Positions 1 to 11,475 of a stretch of DNA of 64,000 nucleotides are shown piece by piece (position 1 is the first letter of the stretch; every line of letters starts with the position of its first letter). The notes beneath the pieces were generated by a model. That model did not search any database and was not told where the DNA came from. It saw only the letters and a list, made by a program, of their open reading frames with translations. The stretch is from Cytospora piceicola (Eukaryota; Ascomycota; Sordariomycetes; Diaporthales; Cytosporaceae), in NCBI GenBank assembly GCA_023375675.1, contig JALQBC010000012.1, positions 248,001 to 312,000 on the forward strand, written 5' to 3'. The position numbers and the translations under genes were made by a program.

Positions 1-627
1 AGGTTACGTAGATGATACCAGGTACCAACCCAGCCTCGGAGAGGCCGAGCAATATCCTGAGGCCATACAAGGTCTGATAGGACTTGACAAATCCCATGCA
101 CATTGTGATGATGCCTGTACACATAGGTCAGGTCGCAGCCATTGAAGTGGCTTAGGGTGAATATCATGCTTACCCCAGATAAACATGATTCCAGGAAGAT
201 ATAGGGATGGTCGCACATGCTTCAGCATCATGTTGCTCGGAACCTCGAAGATAACATACAGTGGGAAGAAGAGCTGCGCTGATGTATCAGTACACGATTT
301 CCATTCTTTGCCAATAACTATTCGAGTGACTTAAGGACCATCTTTCGAATTAGTGAGACTTACAAGAACTGCAGTGTTGTATCGGTCGCCTTGGTTCAAT
401 CCCAGCTCCTTGTCCATACCCTGGATCCGGGCATTGGCGATATTTACTCTGTCTAAGTACGAGAGCATGTAAAACATGAACATCATGGGCAGGATGAACA
501 AATCCACCTTCCGCATGAGCTTCTTCTCCGCAACAGGGTCCCACCGTGCGACCACCACGGAAGTGGCGCCGACTGTCTTGTCGATGTCTGACGTCTCAGG
601 GTCATGGGAAGAAAGTTTCGGATCCAT
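1..627 (-). CDS. MFS transporter, ACS (anion:cation symporter / allantoate permease-like) family, 3' part outside the window
   Basis: N-terminal part of a membrane transporter. ATG is at 627; exons 627-364, 273-174 and 114 to the window edge; introns 274-363 (GTAAGT...GCGCAG) and 115-173 (GTAAGC...TACAG). The spliced product has a hydrophilic N-terminus, then a first helix with LSYLDRVNIANAR, the hallmark of fungal ACS/Dal5-type carriers, then LFFPLYVIFEVPSN and GLRILLGLSEAGLVPG, the conserved helix 2-4 motifs. Family members carry organic acids, vitamins, allantoate or other anions; the substrate cannot be told here. It lies on the same strand as two hydrolases at 1.9-4.5 kb, which suggests but does not prove uptake of an aromatic or organic acid. 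The family and reading frame are clear; the C-terminal two thirds are not visible. Confidence 0.88.
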
Positions 628-1887
628 ATTGTTGGTAGGCTCGAGGAATGAGAAGACTTTGTGTGTCAGTCACGAATTAGGTCTTCAGGTCTCAACTAAT
701 TATAAGATATACTCGAGCTTTGCCCTCACTGATCTTGTTGACTTTCTCTTGGTTCATTAGGCTCCGGGCCGTTGTCTAATTATGACCCCATATTGCTTTA
801 TCTAACTAGTTATTTTACAAAACCTCGTTATTGAATAATGTTACCCAGAATGCATAAATATTGAAACCCGAAGATATAATCACGGTATACAAAGGTTCCC
901 GGAGCAAAAGTCCCTCGTAGTGTAAGTCGAAGTCTAAAAACCCCGGACTTGAAGCTAATGTCCGTTCTTGCCATTATAGGCTAGACATGTGGCTATTTTT
1001 CTCTCCTCCTTTGTCTTACTTGTATCTTTTCCCCCTTGTCTTCTCCTTCGGCTGTCCACCCAGTTGAGAGTTTGGCGCACCTGAGCGGCCCATGGCCACA
1101 TACGAGTAGCTCGCATGCATCAAGGCTTGCATACGGGCCGTTCAACCTAGCTGAGTACTACTACAAGTCTTGGGTATATATCCCATGCATTGAAGGATCC
1201 TGTTGCTTGCCAGATGGTGTATCTTATATGCATTGAAGGATGCGTTTAGGCTGTCTGACGTGGCTGGCTTATTATGATGTGTCTTATAACCTTAGTAACC
1301 TGTTCTCCACAATTCTGTTTCAATGGGGAAGAAATGCCGTATCAGGCCTGGAAAGGCGAGAGAAAAGTATAATCACCCGGTCACTTCAATGTTCCCAGGG
1401 TTGGTAGACAAATTTCAGCTCCGCTAAACAAGCCTCGCCTCTTACGGGGCTGGGGGGGGGGGGGGGGGCGCATCTCGCAGGAAGGAAAGCTATTGTGTGT
1501 GAGTGACATTGTACTTAGCGAGGGTATCAGTGTGGTAATGATTACTACGTCTTACAACTGCAGAAGTAAATTTTTTCCACGTTCTAGACATGTTATCCCA
1601 CCCGAGATAATATCTGACAGGTTACGAGAGGTTACTGGTACCACCCTTGCCAGACTACTTGCCAGGGTAGTTCTCATTGCTGGGAGAATACATGGGTTTA
1701 TATTGGACAAATATTAGGCCGAGTATGTAAAGTCAGAATCTCACCGAGCAATTGATTAGTCGACAAGTACACGCTCTTACCACCATGATTAGTCCCCGCT
1801 CCCCCTTTGATAACGATTGCCTCGCTGTCAACCTCGCGCAAATGCTTGAGTTCCACCAGTTCCAGGGCTGCATCCAATGTAGAGTGA
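628..1887. other. Intergenic, upstream of the ACS transporter
   Basis: No convincing coding region; short open frames here show no motif or codon pattern. It holds the promoter side of the minus-strand transporter and the 3' side of the minus-strand hydrolase. The only striking element is a 17-base G run at 1452-1468. Confidence 0.6.
1452..1468. repeat. G17 homopolymer
   Basis: Seventeen consecutive G residues in a non-coding spacer, the longest of a series of G/C homopolymers in this window. Confidence 0.95.
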
Positions 1888-3071
1888 CTAGGCGAATGAA
1901 ACACCGTTCCTCAAAGTTCCAATCTTGGTGATTTGAACCTCCATCTTCGTTCCTGGGACAAGCCACCTAGGCGGACGCATTCTTGATCCCACGCCTAAGC
2001 ACCTCATGTCAGTATTGTCCGACGCTTTTCTTCCAGCCACTCTTTCCCTAGGGACTGTGGAACGAGCTCATGGCATATTTTCCAGGCGTCAGTCAACTCA
2101 CCTCCAGGTGTTCCCGTCATGATCACGCTTCCCTTCTGCAGCGTAGTCCCCGTAGACAGATATGCGACCAAGTCCTCGACCCCGAAAACCAGATCAGACG
2201 TCTCACCCTCTTGTCTGACCTCCCCGTCCACAGTAGTCCGCAGAAGTAGCTCCCCAGGATCCGTAATGACCGACGCCGACACCAGCGCGGGTCCTAGAGG
2301 CGCAAATGTGTCGAACCCCTTTGAGTAGGCGGCCTGGGGCATAGGCCCGGCCAGTTCCCGATCAAGCTGTAGGCGTCGCGCGGAGATGTCATTGCCGACC
2401 GTGTAGGCGGCGACGTAGTCTAGTGCGCGGGATTTGGGTACGTCTTTGGCGTCCTGGCCGATGATGACACACTATTCATAGACGAGGAGAGAGCATCATG
2501 TGAGCCAAGGTCGGGAACGTTTCAAACTGTGTTTATCCAAAGGGACGGGGGAGGATCTCACCAGTTCGCCTTCGTAGTCCGCCTGCTCATCCTGACAAAC
2601 CCTGGGGATGATAACATCTGCTCCGTGGTCATGCACCGCCGTTGGTGGCTTGAAGAACATCACGGGAGCCTTGGGTAGGGCATTTCCTGTTTCAAGAACT
2701 ACCTTGGGGGTCAGTACGCGTTAACGTAACAGTGAGCCCGCACAAACTTTGATGTCCCCTTGCTCATCAAATGCTATGTGGGAAAGATACTAACTGTGTT
2801 TTGCGTAATTCAGACCGATGCAACGCAGGATAGGCACATCCTTGGGCGCCAGTGGCCCCAGGAGCTTCTTCACGGTCACGACCTTGTCCGTAACCTTTGT
2901 GGCGCCGCTTGTATCGTAGAGGTCCTCACCCTGGATGACCTTTGCCTGCAGCTTAGTATCCTCGGTGGTGCTTCCCAGGTCAAAGCTGGGACTCGGCATG
3001 AGGGGCTCTCCATAGTATATGCCGCCATCACTTGCGACAAAACGGATGAGACGCTGCCAGGCGGTTCTCAT
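1888..3071 (-). CDS. Fumarylacetoacetate hydrolase (FAH) family protein
   Basis: FAH-fold hydrolase/decarboxylase, about 296 aa, related to FAHD-type and hydroxyheptadienedioate-isomerase-like proteins that act on 2-oxo acids from aromatic ring cleavage. Exons: 3071-2795, 2698-2562, 2471-2102, 1994-1888; introns 2699-2794, 2472-2561, 1995-2101, all with fungal GT...AG ends, keep one frame. Visible signatures are GLNYAKH, VMFFKPPTAV, the metal-ligand segment DYEGEL, YTVGNDISARR, SVIMTGTPGG and, across the last intron, VGSRMRPPRWLVPGTKMEV plus IGTLRNGV. The Glu of DYEGEL and the downstream Asp match the usual metal-binding pattern of the family. It shares its strand with the dienelactone hydrolase 442 bp upstream and the ACS transporter downstream. 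Exact substrate unknown. A G13 run lies 37 bp before the start codon. Confidence 0.92.
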
Positions 3072-3513
3072 GACGGGCCAGGTTTGGGGCGTTGGGTTCT
3101 TTGAGATGGGGGGGGGGGGGAGGAACGTGTATGTTTACAATGGATAGGACGGATGACGGAGTTCCTAGTTGATAAAGGGATTTGAAGTGCGGGGTGATTC
3201 AGATAGTGACTTATATAGTAACTATATGACCATTTTAATTACTCGAAAAGGATCAGATTGCAAAGAAGCGGCCTAAAGCCAACATTTGTCACCCATGAGG
3301 ATATATAACGAAACATGCAATTTTTGACATTCTTCTTCACACAACCCAGAATATCATGCGAAGTAACAATCAAAATACAGCACCAGATGCGACAATTGGC
3401 AGATGATGATAAATATCCAATCTATAAATGATCTACGTAAACTCAAATGCTCAAACGATCCTTAACCCACTGCCCCCACTGCCCAGTGTGTTGTCTCCTC
3501 GAGCAGTCGAAGC
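3072..3513. other. Intergenic between dienelactone hydrolase and FAH-family gene
   Basis: Spacer of 442 bp, promoter region of the minus-strand FAH gene and 3' end of the hydrolase. It contains a G13 run at 3108-3120 and otherwise AT-rich sequence with no recognisable gene. Confidence 0.6.
3108..3120. repeat. G13 homopolymer upstream of the FAH-family gene
   Basis: Thirteen G residues; on the coding strand this is a C tract 37-49 nt before the ATG, probably in the 5' leader. Confidence 0.95.
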
Positions 3514-4451
3514 TCACTCCTTGAGGTAGGAGTCGAACCACTGCACCGCCTGCGCAAAAGCAGCCTCCTTGGCAATCTTCTGCTCCTTGACAGACATGTC
3601 GCAGCGCACGGAGAAGCCGTGGTTGACGTGAGAGAAGAGGTTGAGCTGGTAAGGCTGGCCCAGCTTGGACAGGATGTCCTCGCTCTCGCGGCGCTTCTCC
3701 GTGGTGAAGACGAAGTCCTCGGTGGCGGCGGCGATGCTGAAGGGCCCCTTGATGCCGCCCAGCTCCTCGGGGCTCATCATGGTCGGGTGCGCCGTGTAGG
3801 CGACGTCGAGCTTGCCCGTGCCGGGGCGCAGGTAGCGGGCCACGTAGCGGCCGCCGAAGCAGTAGCCCACGCCGCCGACGCGCTTCGCGCCCAGGGGCCC
3901 GCGCAGCTCGGCCAGCACGGCGTCGATGATGGGCTCGACGTGCTCGGGCAGGTGGTTCTTGAGCCAGTCCTGGATCTGGAAGCCCTCGGGCCTGTTGAGG
4001 GGCACCGTGTCGCCCTCGAACAGGTCCGGCAGCACCACGAAGTAGCCCTGGGCGGCGAACTCGTCGGCGATGAGCTGCGCGTTGACGAACTTGTGGCCGA
4101 TGACGTCCGAGAGGATGAGGATGGCGTTCTCGGTGGACTTGTCCGGCGGGTATGAGAAGTAGGTGGAGACTATGACAGCCCAAGGGGCCCTCGTGTCAGT
4201 GCTAATAATGGAAAAGGCAGCTCATGAGCAGCCATGTAAATTGCCACCAACCCATGGATCTGGTCGGGTGCTCCGGATGTTTCCATAAGGGCACACTGTG
4301 GTCTTTTTGCTGAGTACTAGGTGGTCGGGGCTTGGGGAACTATTCTGGGGTGTCTATGCTTACTCTTGCCAATGTTCTTTAGCTCACCCTTGGGCTCACC
4401 CTCGTGAAGGCTTCCAAGGGTACAGCAACGGTCAGGGGGGAGAGAAGTCAT
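3514..4451 (-). CDS. Dienelactone hydrolase family protein
   Basis: Alpha/beta hydrolase of the dienelactone hydrolase (AIM2-like) family, about 247 aa. Exons 4451-4364 and 4169-3514; the intron 4170-4363 (GTAAGC...CATAG) is 194 nt, long for this window, so a small hidden exon cannot be excluded. The N-terminus has a Cys pair and G-x-L-H-E-G, typical of fungal members. Motifs: ILILSDVIGH, then GYCFGGRY with the nucleophile Cys near residue 133, then an Asp in the ATEDF segment, and His near 213 in VNHGFSVR, giving the Cys-Asp-His triad. Length is normal. The family opens lactone rings made during chlorocatechol/protoanemonin breakdown, but many fungal members have unknown substrates. The nearby FAH-family gene supports a role in aromatic or 2-oxo-acid catabolism (inference). 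Confidence 0.9.
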
Positions 4452-4702
4452 GTTGATTGTGAATGTGACTCAAGTGCTGTAAATGCGGTTGCGATTGCGG
4501 TTGTGTGGTTGCGGGTTGTAGTTGCGTGCCTGTCGAACTACTGGGACGAAATTTGAGTGTTGTCTGGAATGATGATGATTTTGACTTATCAAAGAGAAGA
4601 GGGGCAAGCAAAGAAGAAGGGGTGAGATCCTACGACTATACCTTGTTTGTCCGTAAACTCCGTGTAAGTCCTCCTGTGACGAGTGGGGGTAAGTAAGGCT
4701 AG

Positions 4703-4738
4703 AATCTGGTACTAAAATCTGGTACTAAAATCTGGTAC
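4703..4738. repeat. 13-bp tandem repeat, about 2.8 copies
   Basis: Unit AATCTGGTACTAA repeated nearly perfectly in the hydrolase-laccase spacer. Confidence 0.9.
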
Positions 4739-5802
4739 CACTGTATATACTATGAATGTGCCTAGATGCCAAGAGGATCTTCATCCCTCGCACGCTCGCA
4801 CCCTTGCGACCTACTAGGTAAATATGTTATATTATGCACGTTGCCGTGTTGTTGATTCAAAAGTACCTAGGTACTACACCACCCTTGCACGGCCTAGGCT
4901 ACTGAAGTAACTATCCGGAGTATTCACAGCCCCACTTAGTATGCTTGTAAGCCAAATAGTCAATGTCCTTCTTCAATGTTCCTTCGTCGAACCTTCGCGA
5001 TGTAAATGAGCAGTAACTTCGGGAAAGCCGCCCACTTGACAAGGGTGGCTCTTCGGGAAGATTCCTGAGCTTATCCCAGATTTACCTATTCCGTCCTCCG
5101 ATACACCGCTCGGTGGTACTTTTGTATATGCGGGATGATTCCGGCTGCGGTTAATATCGGCCAAACTCCAGAACAGAGCCAACTCGTCTAAGTTGGGAAG
5201 GTGATGATGCTACACATGTGCATAGGATACACAGTACATACATGTTGGTTCACCTGACGTTATCAGCCGCATAGCTGTCACGGCGAGACCGGAGGTGTTG
5301 CTCGAGACCTCTACTAATACCTAGGTAGGTATTTCAGACGCTATTCCTCACAGCCCTGCTCGCTGGACCATATCTTGCGCGCCAATCAAGTGATAAATGA
5401 CTATCTGCTATTCAATACCAGCTTCCATCGTGCTGCTCCTTTTGACCTGAAAGAAGTTAGCTCGGATGTTTCGTCTCTGACAGGTCTCAGCCGTGCAAGC
5501 CTCAAACCCTGTTGCTGGGCTTCAGAATCACCACCACGACCAACGCTTGGAAAGTTTATGTCAGAAGGATCACAGCGGCGCCGCAGACTTGGGGAATTTA
5601 GGGGCGCCGTCCATCCTCAGCCTCCTTTAAGAGGAAGTCTAATGATAGAACGCGAGAGGAAAGCAATGCTGTTGAAAACTGAATATAAACCTGAAATGAC
5701 CCGGTTATTCGCTGAATTATGTGTTCGAGATCGCTCAGTAATGGTGTTTGACCGATTGCGTCTTCAAGATTCTTGTTGCATCGATTAATAGTATCATTGT
5801 TA

Positions 5803-5838
5803 TCATCATTATTATTATTATTATTATCTTATTATTAC
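5803..5838. repeat. ATT trinucleotide microsatellite
   Basis: An ATT-rich run, slightly interrupted, within the probable laccase 5' leader; it ends about 9 nt before the start codon. Confidence 0.85.
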
Positions 5839-5846
5839 TATAGATC

Positions 5847-8117
5847 ATGATGTTCCGTTCGACTATAAATCACCTTTGTTGGGCCCGATATGCGGCTGTT
5901 GCATTAGCTCTGTTTGCCATGCAGTTGACGGCAGCAACTAGCACCGAGTCGACTACATCCGATATAGACACCTTCTCTGCACCACCTGCAGTGTCACCTC
6001 GCCTGATCTCAGAAGCGGTGAGTCTCTGATGCACGTCGTAGCACGTCAAAGCCAGATCAGAACTGCCTGCCAGTCTGCCATGGCTGGGATGTTAATTACA
6101 TACCTAAGTACGTACATACCAGGACACTACTGACACATTGCATGCATAAAGGGAGTGTCTCCATGGGGGAATCGCCCCGCTGATCAGCAGAACCCTAATG
6201 ATATCCCGAACACGGGCGTTACCCGCAGATACCACTTCACTGTCTCGCGGGCCAATCTCGCGCCAGATGGCGTTAATCGGTCAATGATCTTGATCAATGG
6301 GCAGTTCCCCGGCCCAACTATCGAGGCTAACTGGGGGGACATGATCAAGGTCACACTGGAGAACCAGGTGGTTGGCCCAGACGAGGGCACGACGATCCAC
6401 TGGCACGGCATGCGACAGGTTGGATCGCCATGGTACGACGGCGTCCCTTCTACGTCGCAGTGTCCCCTCCCGCCGGGTTCTTCCTTCACCTACACGTTCC
6501 AGGCTGACGCTTACGGTTCAACATTCTATCACTCTCACTACAGCGCGCAGTACTCCGCTGGCGTCTTTGGTGCCATCATTATCCACGGGTGAGTCCTGCC
6601 GTGTCTCGTCCTGGCAGCGCAAGAGTTCCCACATGTTGACCCTTACTCAGGCCACAGCACGCGAAAGTCCAGTATGATGACGACCTTGGACCGGTTTTCC
6701 TGGTCAGTTACCCCCTTCCCCCCCCCCCCCCCGCCACAAAGTCAAACCATTTGTATCTAGATGCCAGTGGAGACCTCTCACGGGCCGGTGGAGCAGTTCC
6801 CTGTAAGCTGCTAGAGAAGATTGTGCTGACTGGAAGCTGCATTGTCTAGTCTGACTGGTATCACGCTGACTACAATGAAGTTGTCGAGAGCGTGGTGGGT
6901 CTTCCACGGCCCCTGACACAGCCTTACTCAGACAACAACTTGATCAACGGGCGCATGCCGTATGACTGTAGCAATGCGAATGTCACGGCGCACCATCTGA
7001 CGTGCTCGTCTGATGCCGAGTACTCTGTCTTCCGGTTCACCAGGGGCAAGTCGTACAGGCTGCGGATCATGAACGTGAGCAGCCAGGGCATGCAGCGGTT
7101 CACCATTGACGGCATGAATATGACCGTTATCGCCCACGACCTCATACCGGTAGTGCCGTACGAGACGAACGTAGTCACCATCGGCATCGGCCAGCGGACA
7201 GATGTCATCGTCACGGCGACAGGAAAGTCGACGGATTCCCTGTGGATGCGGTCGGACGTGAGCGAGAAGTGTTCGACGAGCATGCAGGGATTCGCTAAGG
7301 CCGCCATATACTACGAGCATGCAGACACCTCGATCCTTCCCAACACGACTGCGACGCCGTATGATGATTCCTTCTGCGGGAATGTGCCCCTGGACATGAC
7401 GACCCCCTTGTATCCCATGGATCCTCCAGCCGTTCCCGCCACGACCATCCAGCTGGATATCAAGTTCGCGGCCAATGCCTCGGGCAATACGCTGTGGTGG
7501 GTCAACAACGAGACGTTCCGCGCAGACTTTGAGTACGTAGCTACCTTCACCGACCCAAGTCCCTCTTCACATGCTTATCTGCCCCCTTGTGTCACGCCCG
7601 CATGCACAAGCTGACTCATCGCTGCAGACATCCCATCCTCCTGCTCGCCAAGGCCGGCAACACGTCGTATCCAAACCCGGACTGGTTGACCTACAACGTT
7701 GGTAGCAACAGCTCCGTGCGCATCATCGTCAATAACTACAGCATGACCAACCGGAGCCAGCACCCCATGCACCTTCATGGGCACAACTTCTGGGTCGTCG
7801 CCGAGGGCGTGGGGGAGTGGGACGGCACTGTCAACCTCAAGAACCCCATGCGACGCGATACCCATATTCTACAGCCAGGTCACAAGGAACTTGGCCCTGG
7901 GTATATGGTAATCGATTACGTGACGGATAATCCTGGGGTTTGGAGTTTTCACTGCCACCTAGCATGGCACGTGTCGGCTGGTCTATATGTGAACCTCATG
8001 GAGCATCCGGACAAGATTGCCAAGATGAAGATTCCACACGATGTCTACCAGACGTGCAAGGACTGGACAGGATACAAGGGTGTGGATATGGTTCCCGAGA
8101 TTGATGCTGGTGTGTAG
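5847..8117 (+). CDS. Secreted laccase (ascomycete multicopper oxidase)
   Basis: Four-copper phenol oxidase, about 610 aa, with an N-terminal hydrophobic signal segment (AAVALALFAMQLTAA). Proposed exons: 5847-6017, 6152-6588, 6651-6702, 6850-7532, 7628-8117. An alternative adds a 42-nt in-frame exon at 6761-6802. All four copper signatures are present: GTTIHWHGMRQ (L1), STFYHSHYSAQY (L2), HPMHLHGHNFWV (L3) and HCHLAWHVSAGL (L4). Ten residues after the L4 Cys the axial position is Leu. The chain ends in DAGV, resembling the DSG(L/I/V) C-terminal plug of ascomycete laccases. Many N-x-S/T sites fit secretion. It starts a plus-strand pair with the DAHP synthase and lies next to an A-T-TE synthetase, so pigment or quinone oxidation is a likely role (inference). 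Two adjacent in-frame ATGs exist (5847, 5850). Confidence 0.93.
6718..6732. repeat. C15 homopolymer inside a laccase intron
   Basis: Fifteen C residues between the laccase splice donor at 6703 and the acceptors at 6760/6849. Confidence 0.95.
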
Positions 8118-8498
8118 TACCGGAGGCTATCATGGGAGGATTCGTACTACCTACTGGTTCTTGCAGGATTGCTTTGCCCTTCTCCCCCTCCCCCCCTACT
8201 TATTTTCGATGTATATTCGGCCTTTTAGATTTAGAGTTCTTGTACCCACTTCTTATACATGTATAGTACTGAGTCCTAAAAATGTTGGTCCATCAAGTCC
8301 AATACATCACAAGTCGCCCAACTTACCTACCACAACAAAGAGAGATCCAGTACCCTAGGGTACTTTGTGCAGCAAAACTGGGGTGACTAGATCCGGCTGA
8401 GTTTAAAACCAACAGGAGTCGACAGACCAACCTGAGACCTGAATTGATTGTTAAGCCCTTGAATCTTCATTTTCAAAGGAAGACGGTAAGCAATCGAG

Positions 8499-8560
8499 GG
8501 ATCGCTGTGTCATTTCCAAGCAGCAGCAAGGATTCAAGTGGATCGCTGTGCCATTTCCAA
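8499..8560. repeat. Pair of 21-bp direct repeats
   Basis: GGATCGCTGTG followed by Y-CATTTCCAA occurs at 8499-8519 and 8540-8560, differing at one base, 41 bp apart start to start. It lies about 380 bp after the laccase stop. Confidence 0.9.
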
Positions 8561-9088
8561 TGCTGGTTTTATTACACAATGAGCAGGAGATGAGGGTGTA
8601 CTTACGATGTATCAGCTGCGAGGTGAATATATATATGCAGTTTACCCTAGGGTAGTGATCCTTTTGTACGCCTCCACAAGGGGGAGTGGATATCAAAGTA
8701 TCCTATGCGTCAGCGCCTCATTGTATACCATGATTCCACATCCTGTAATAGTTGATTGTTTCGGGACACAATGGGGCGGATATTGCCCGGTGCAGAGGAA
8801 ACACTTGATAACCACGAAATAGAGTTTGATATCCCGGCAATGGTAGTCCCACCCCCTTTACAGAATATTACTTTTTAGGTGTATAATAGTAGGATTCTTG
8901 CGCCACCTTCTTCACTCTTCCGCTGCAGCTAGGAACGGCGTGATCCCCCTTCTCAGCACAAGTACCAACCTATGCCGTTGATAGGCCGGTACTATCACGT
9001 AGATACACTAGAGATGATCCTTCCGTTAGTAACGATTACCGACAGATTCCCCTGGCTTGCTGACTGTGTCCGTCTTCGGTAATTAGAC

Positions 9089-9116
9089 AAGCTTACCTAC
9101 CTAAGTAGGTAAGCTT
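9089..9116. repeat. Perfect inverted repeat, 12-bp arms, 4-nt loop
   Basis: AAGCTTACCTAC, loop CTAA, then the exact reverse complement. It belongs to the ACCTA-type palindromes scattered through the spacers and sits 420 bp upstream of the DAHP synthase ATG. Confidence 0.9.
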
Positions 9117-9392
9117 TTAGAAATATCTGTCTCGTTTTACATTGCTAATAAAGTGTTTCTCATAAACTGACGGTCCAGATTGTAGGATTCTGCAAGTAAG
9201 ACGCATATGGTACAGATAGACAGACAGATAGACCGTAATCAACAGATAAGTCCTGAGTCACGGCGGAGAGCGTATCTGTAAACTCAAACTTGTGTTGCCT
9301 CGCGCTTTATTGCTGTATGTATCTTGGACGTATGATTCCTAAAGTGACGAGCTACACTCGGGGATCGTGATAGTGATAGATGGAAGCTTATG

Positions 9393-9400
9393 TATATAAG
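9393..9400 (+). promoter_or_regulatory. TATA-like box upstream of DAHP synthase
   Basis: TATATAAG, 139 nt before the ATG at 9539. Position and sequence suit a core promoter with a leader of about 100 nt; no transcript data support it. Confidence 0.45.
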
Positions 9401-9538
9401 GAGGTTCAGAGTCTGTCAAGGTGAAAGGTGAATGTGGGCATATATATATAGTAAGGGGAAGCATCAACCGAGTCTCACCAGGCAAATAAACAGTGTGGAA
9501 ATATCATCAGTCTCTTTCAAAGCCAAAGAAGTCTCACA

Positions 9539-10929
<1,391 letters not shown>

Positions 10930-11475
10930 AGATATACTTTTGAGTTGAAATATAGAGAAAGATAGATTAGAACAGGGATAGCCATCGTAGACTGCATTCG
11001 TCGGAATGGGAAGCATATATTGATTCAGAAACGGTTTCATGGCCTCGAAACTGACATGTTCTCTAAGAACTCGATACAACACTTTCAGCCCTTCCTGAGA
11101 CGACAACTCTATCTCCCTTGGCGGAAATCAATTTGCGTACTTCTCAATGATACAGCCCAGAATTCAAAGCAGAGTGATGAACAACAGTCACCAGCAAAAA
11201 GACAACATAGGATGGAGAAGACTACATCCCCAGACAAAGAGTCGGAGCCAAGGGAGCAATCGAGGGTCTCAAAGGCTACCATGAAAACTCGGAGTACACA
11301 AGGGCGTCCGAGGTCTTAGGCCGTATAATTCACAGTCTCAATTCTATTCTAGCTAAATGCCAAACGTCTAAGATAAATATATAGTAGAATTACATCCTCG
11401 CTACGACTTGCCCCCCCCCCCCCTCCACTCCCACCACCCTAGTTTCCCCTCCCCTCCCATCCAGCCTTGATTTAC
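10930..11475. other. Intergenic, convergent 3' ends
   Basis: 3' flanks of the DAHP synthase and of the minus-strand transporter; AT-rich, with a C13 run at 11411-11423. No gene seen. Confidence 0.6.
11411..11423. repeat. C13 homopolymer
   Basis: Thirteen C residues in the convergent 3' spacer, about 50 bp past the transporter stop. Confidence 0.95.

Larger units (their letters stand above)
4452..5846. other. Intergenic between divergent hydrolase and laccase genes
   Basis: Bidirectional promoter region of 1.4 kb. It contains a 13-bp tandem repeat at 4703-4738, a CCTAGG palindrome element near 4866 and another near 5322, and an ATT microsatellite (5803-5838) that ends just before the laccase ATG. 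An open frame at 5375-5788 has no protein-like features and is not called. Confidence 0.6.
8118..9538. other. Intergenic between laccase and DAHP synthase
   Basis: 1.4 kb with no credible coding region. It contains a direct repeat (8499-8519 and 8540-8560), a 12-bp-arm inverted repeat (9089-9116) and, near the DAHP synthase, a TATA-like box at 9393-9400 followed by a TA-rich stretch. Confidence 0.6.

Noticed and set aside
5375..5788. 137-codon plus frame before the laccase
   Set aside because: No domain, no splice context and no codon pattern; lies in the promoter region.
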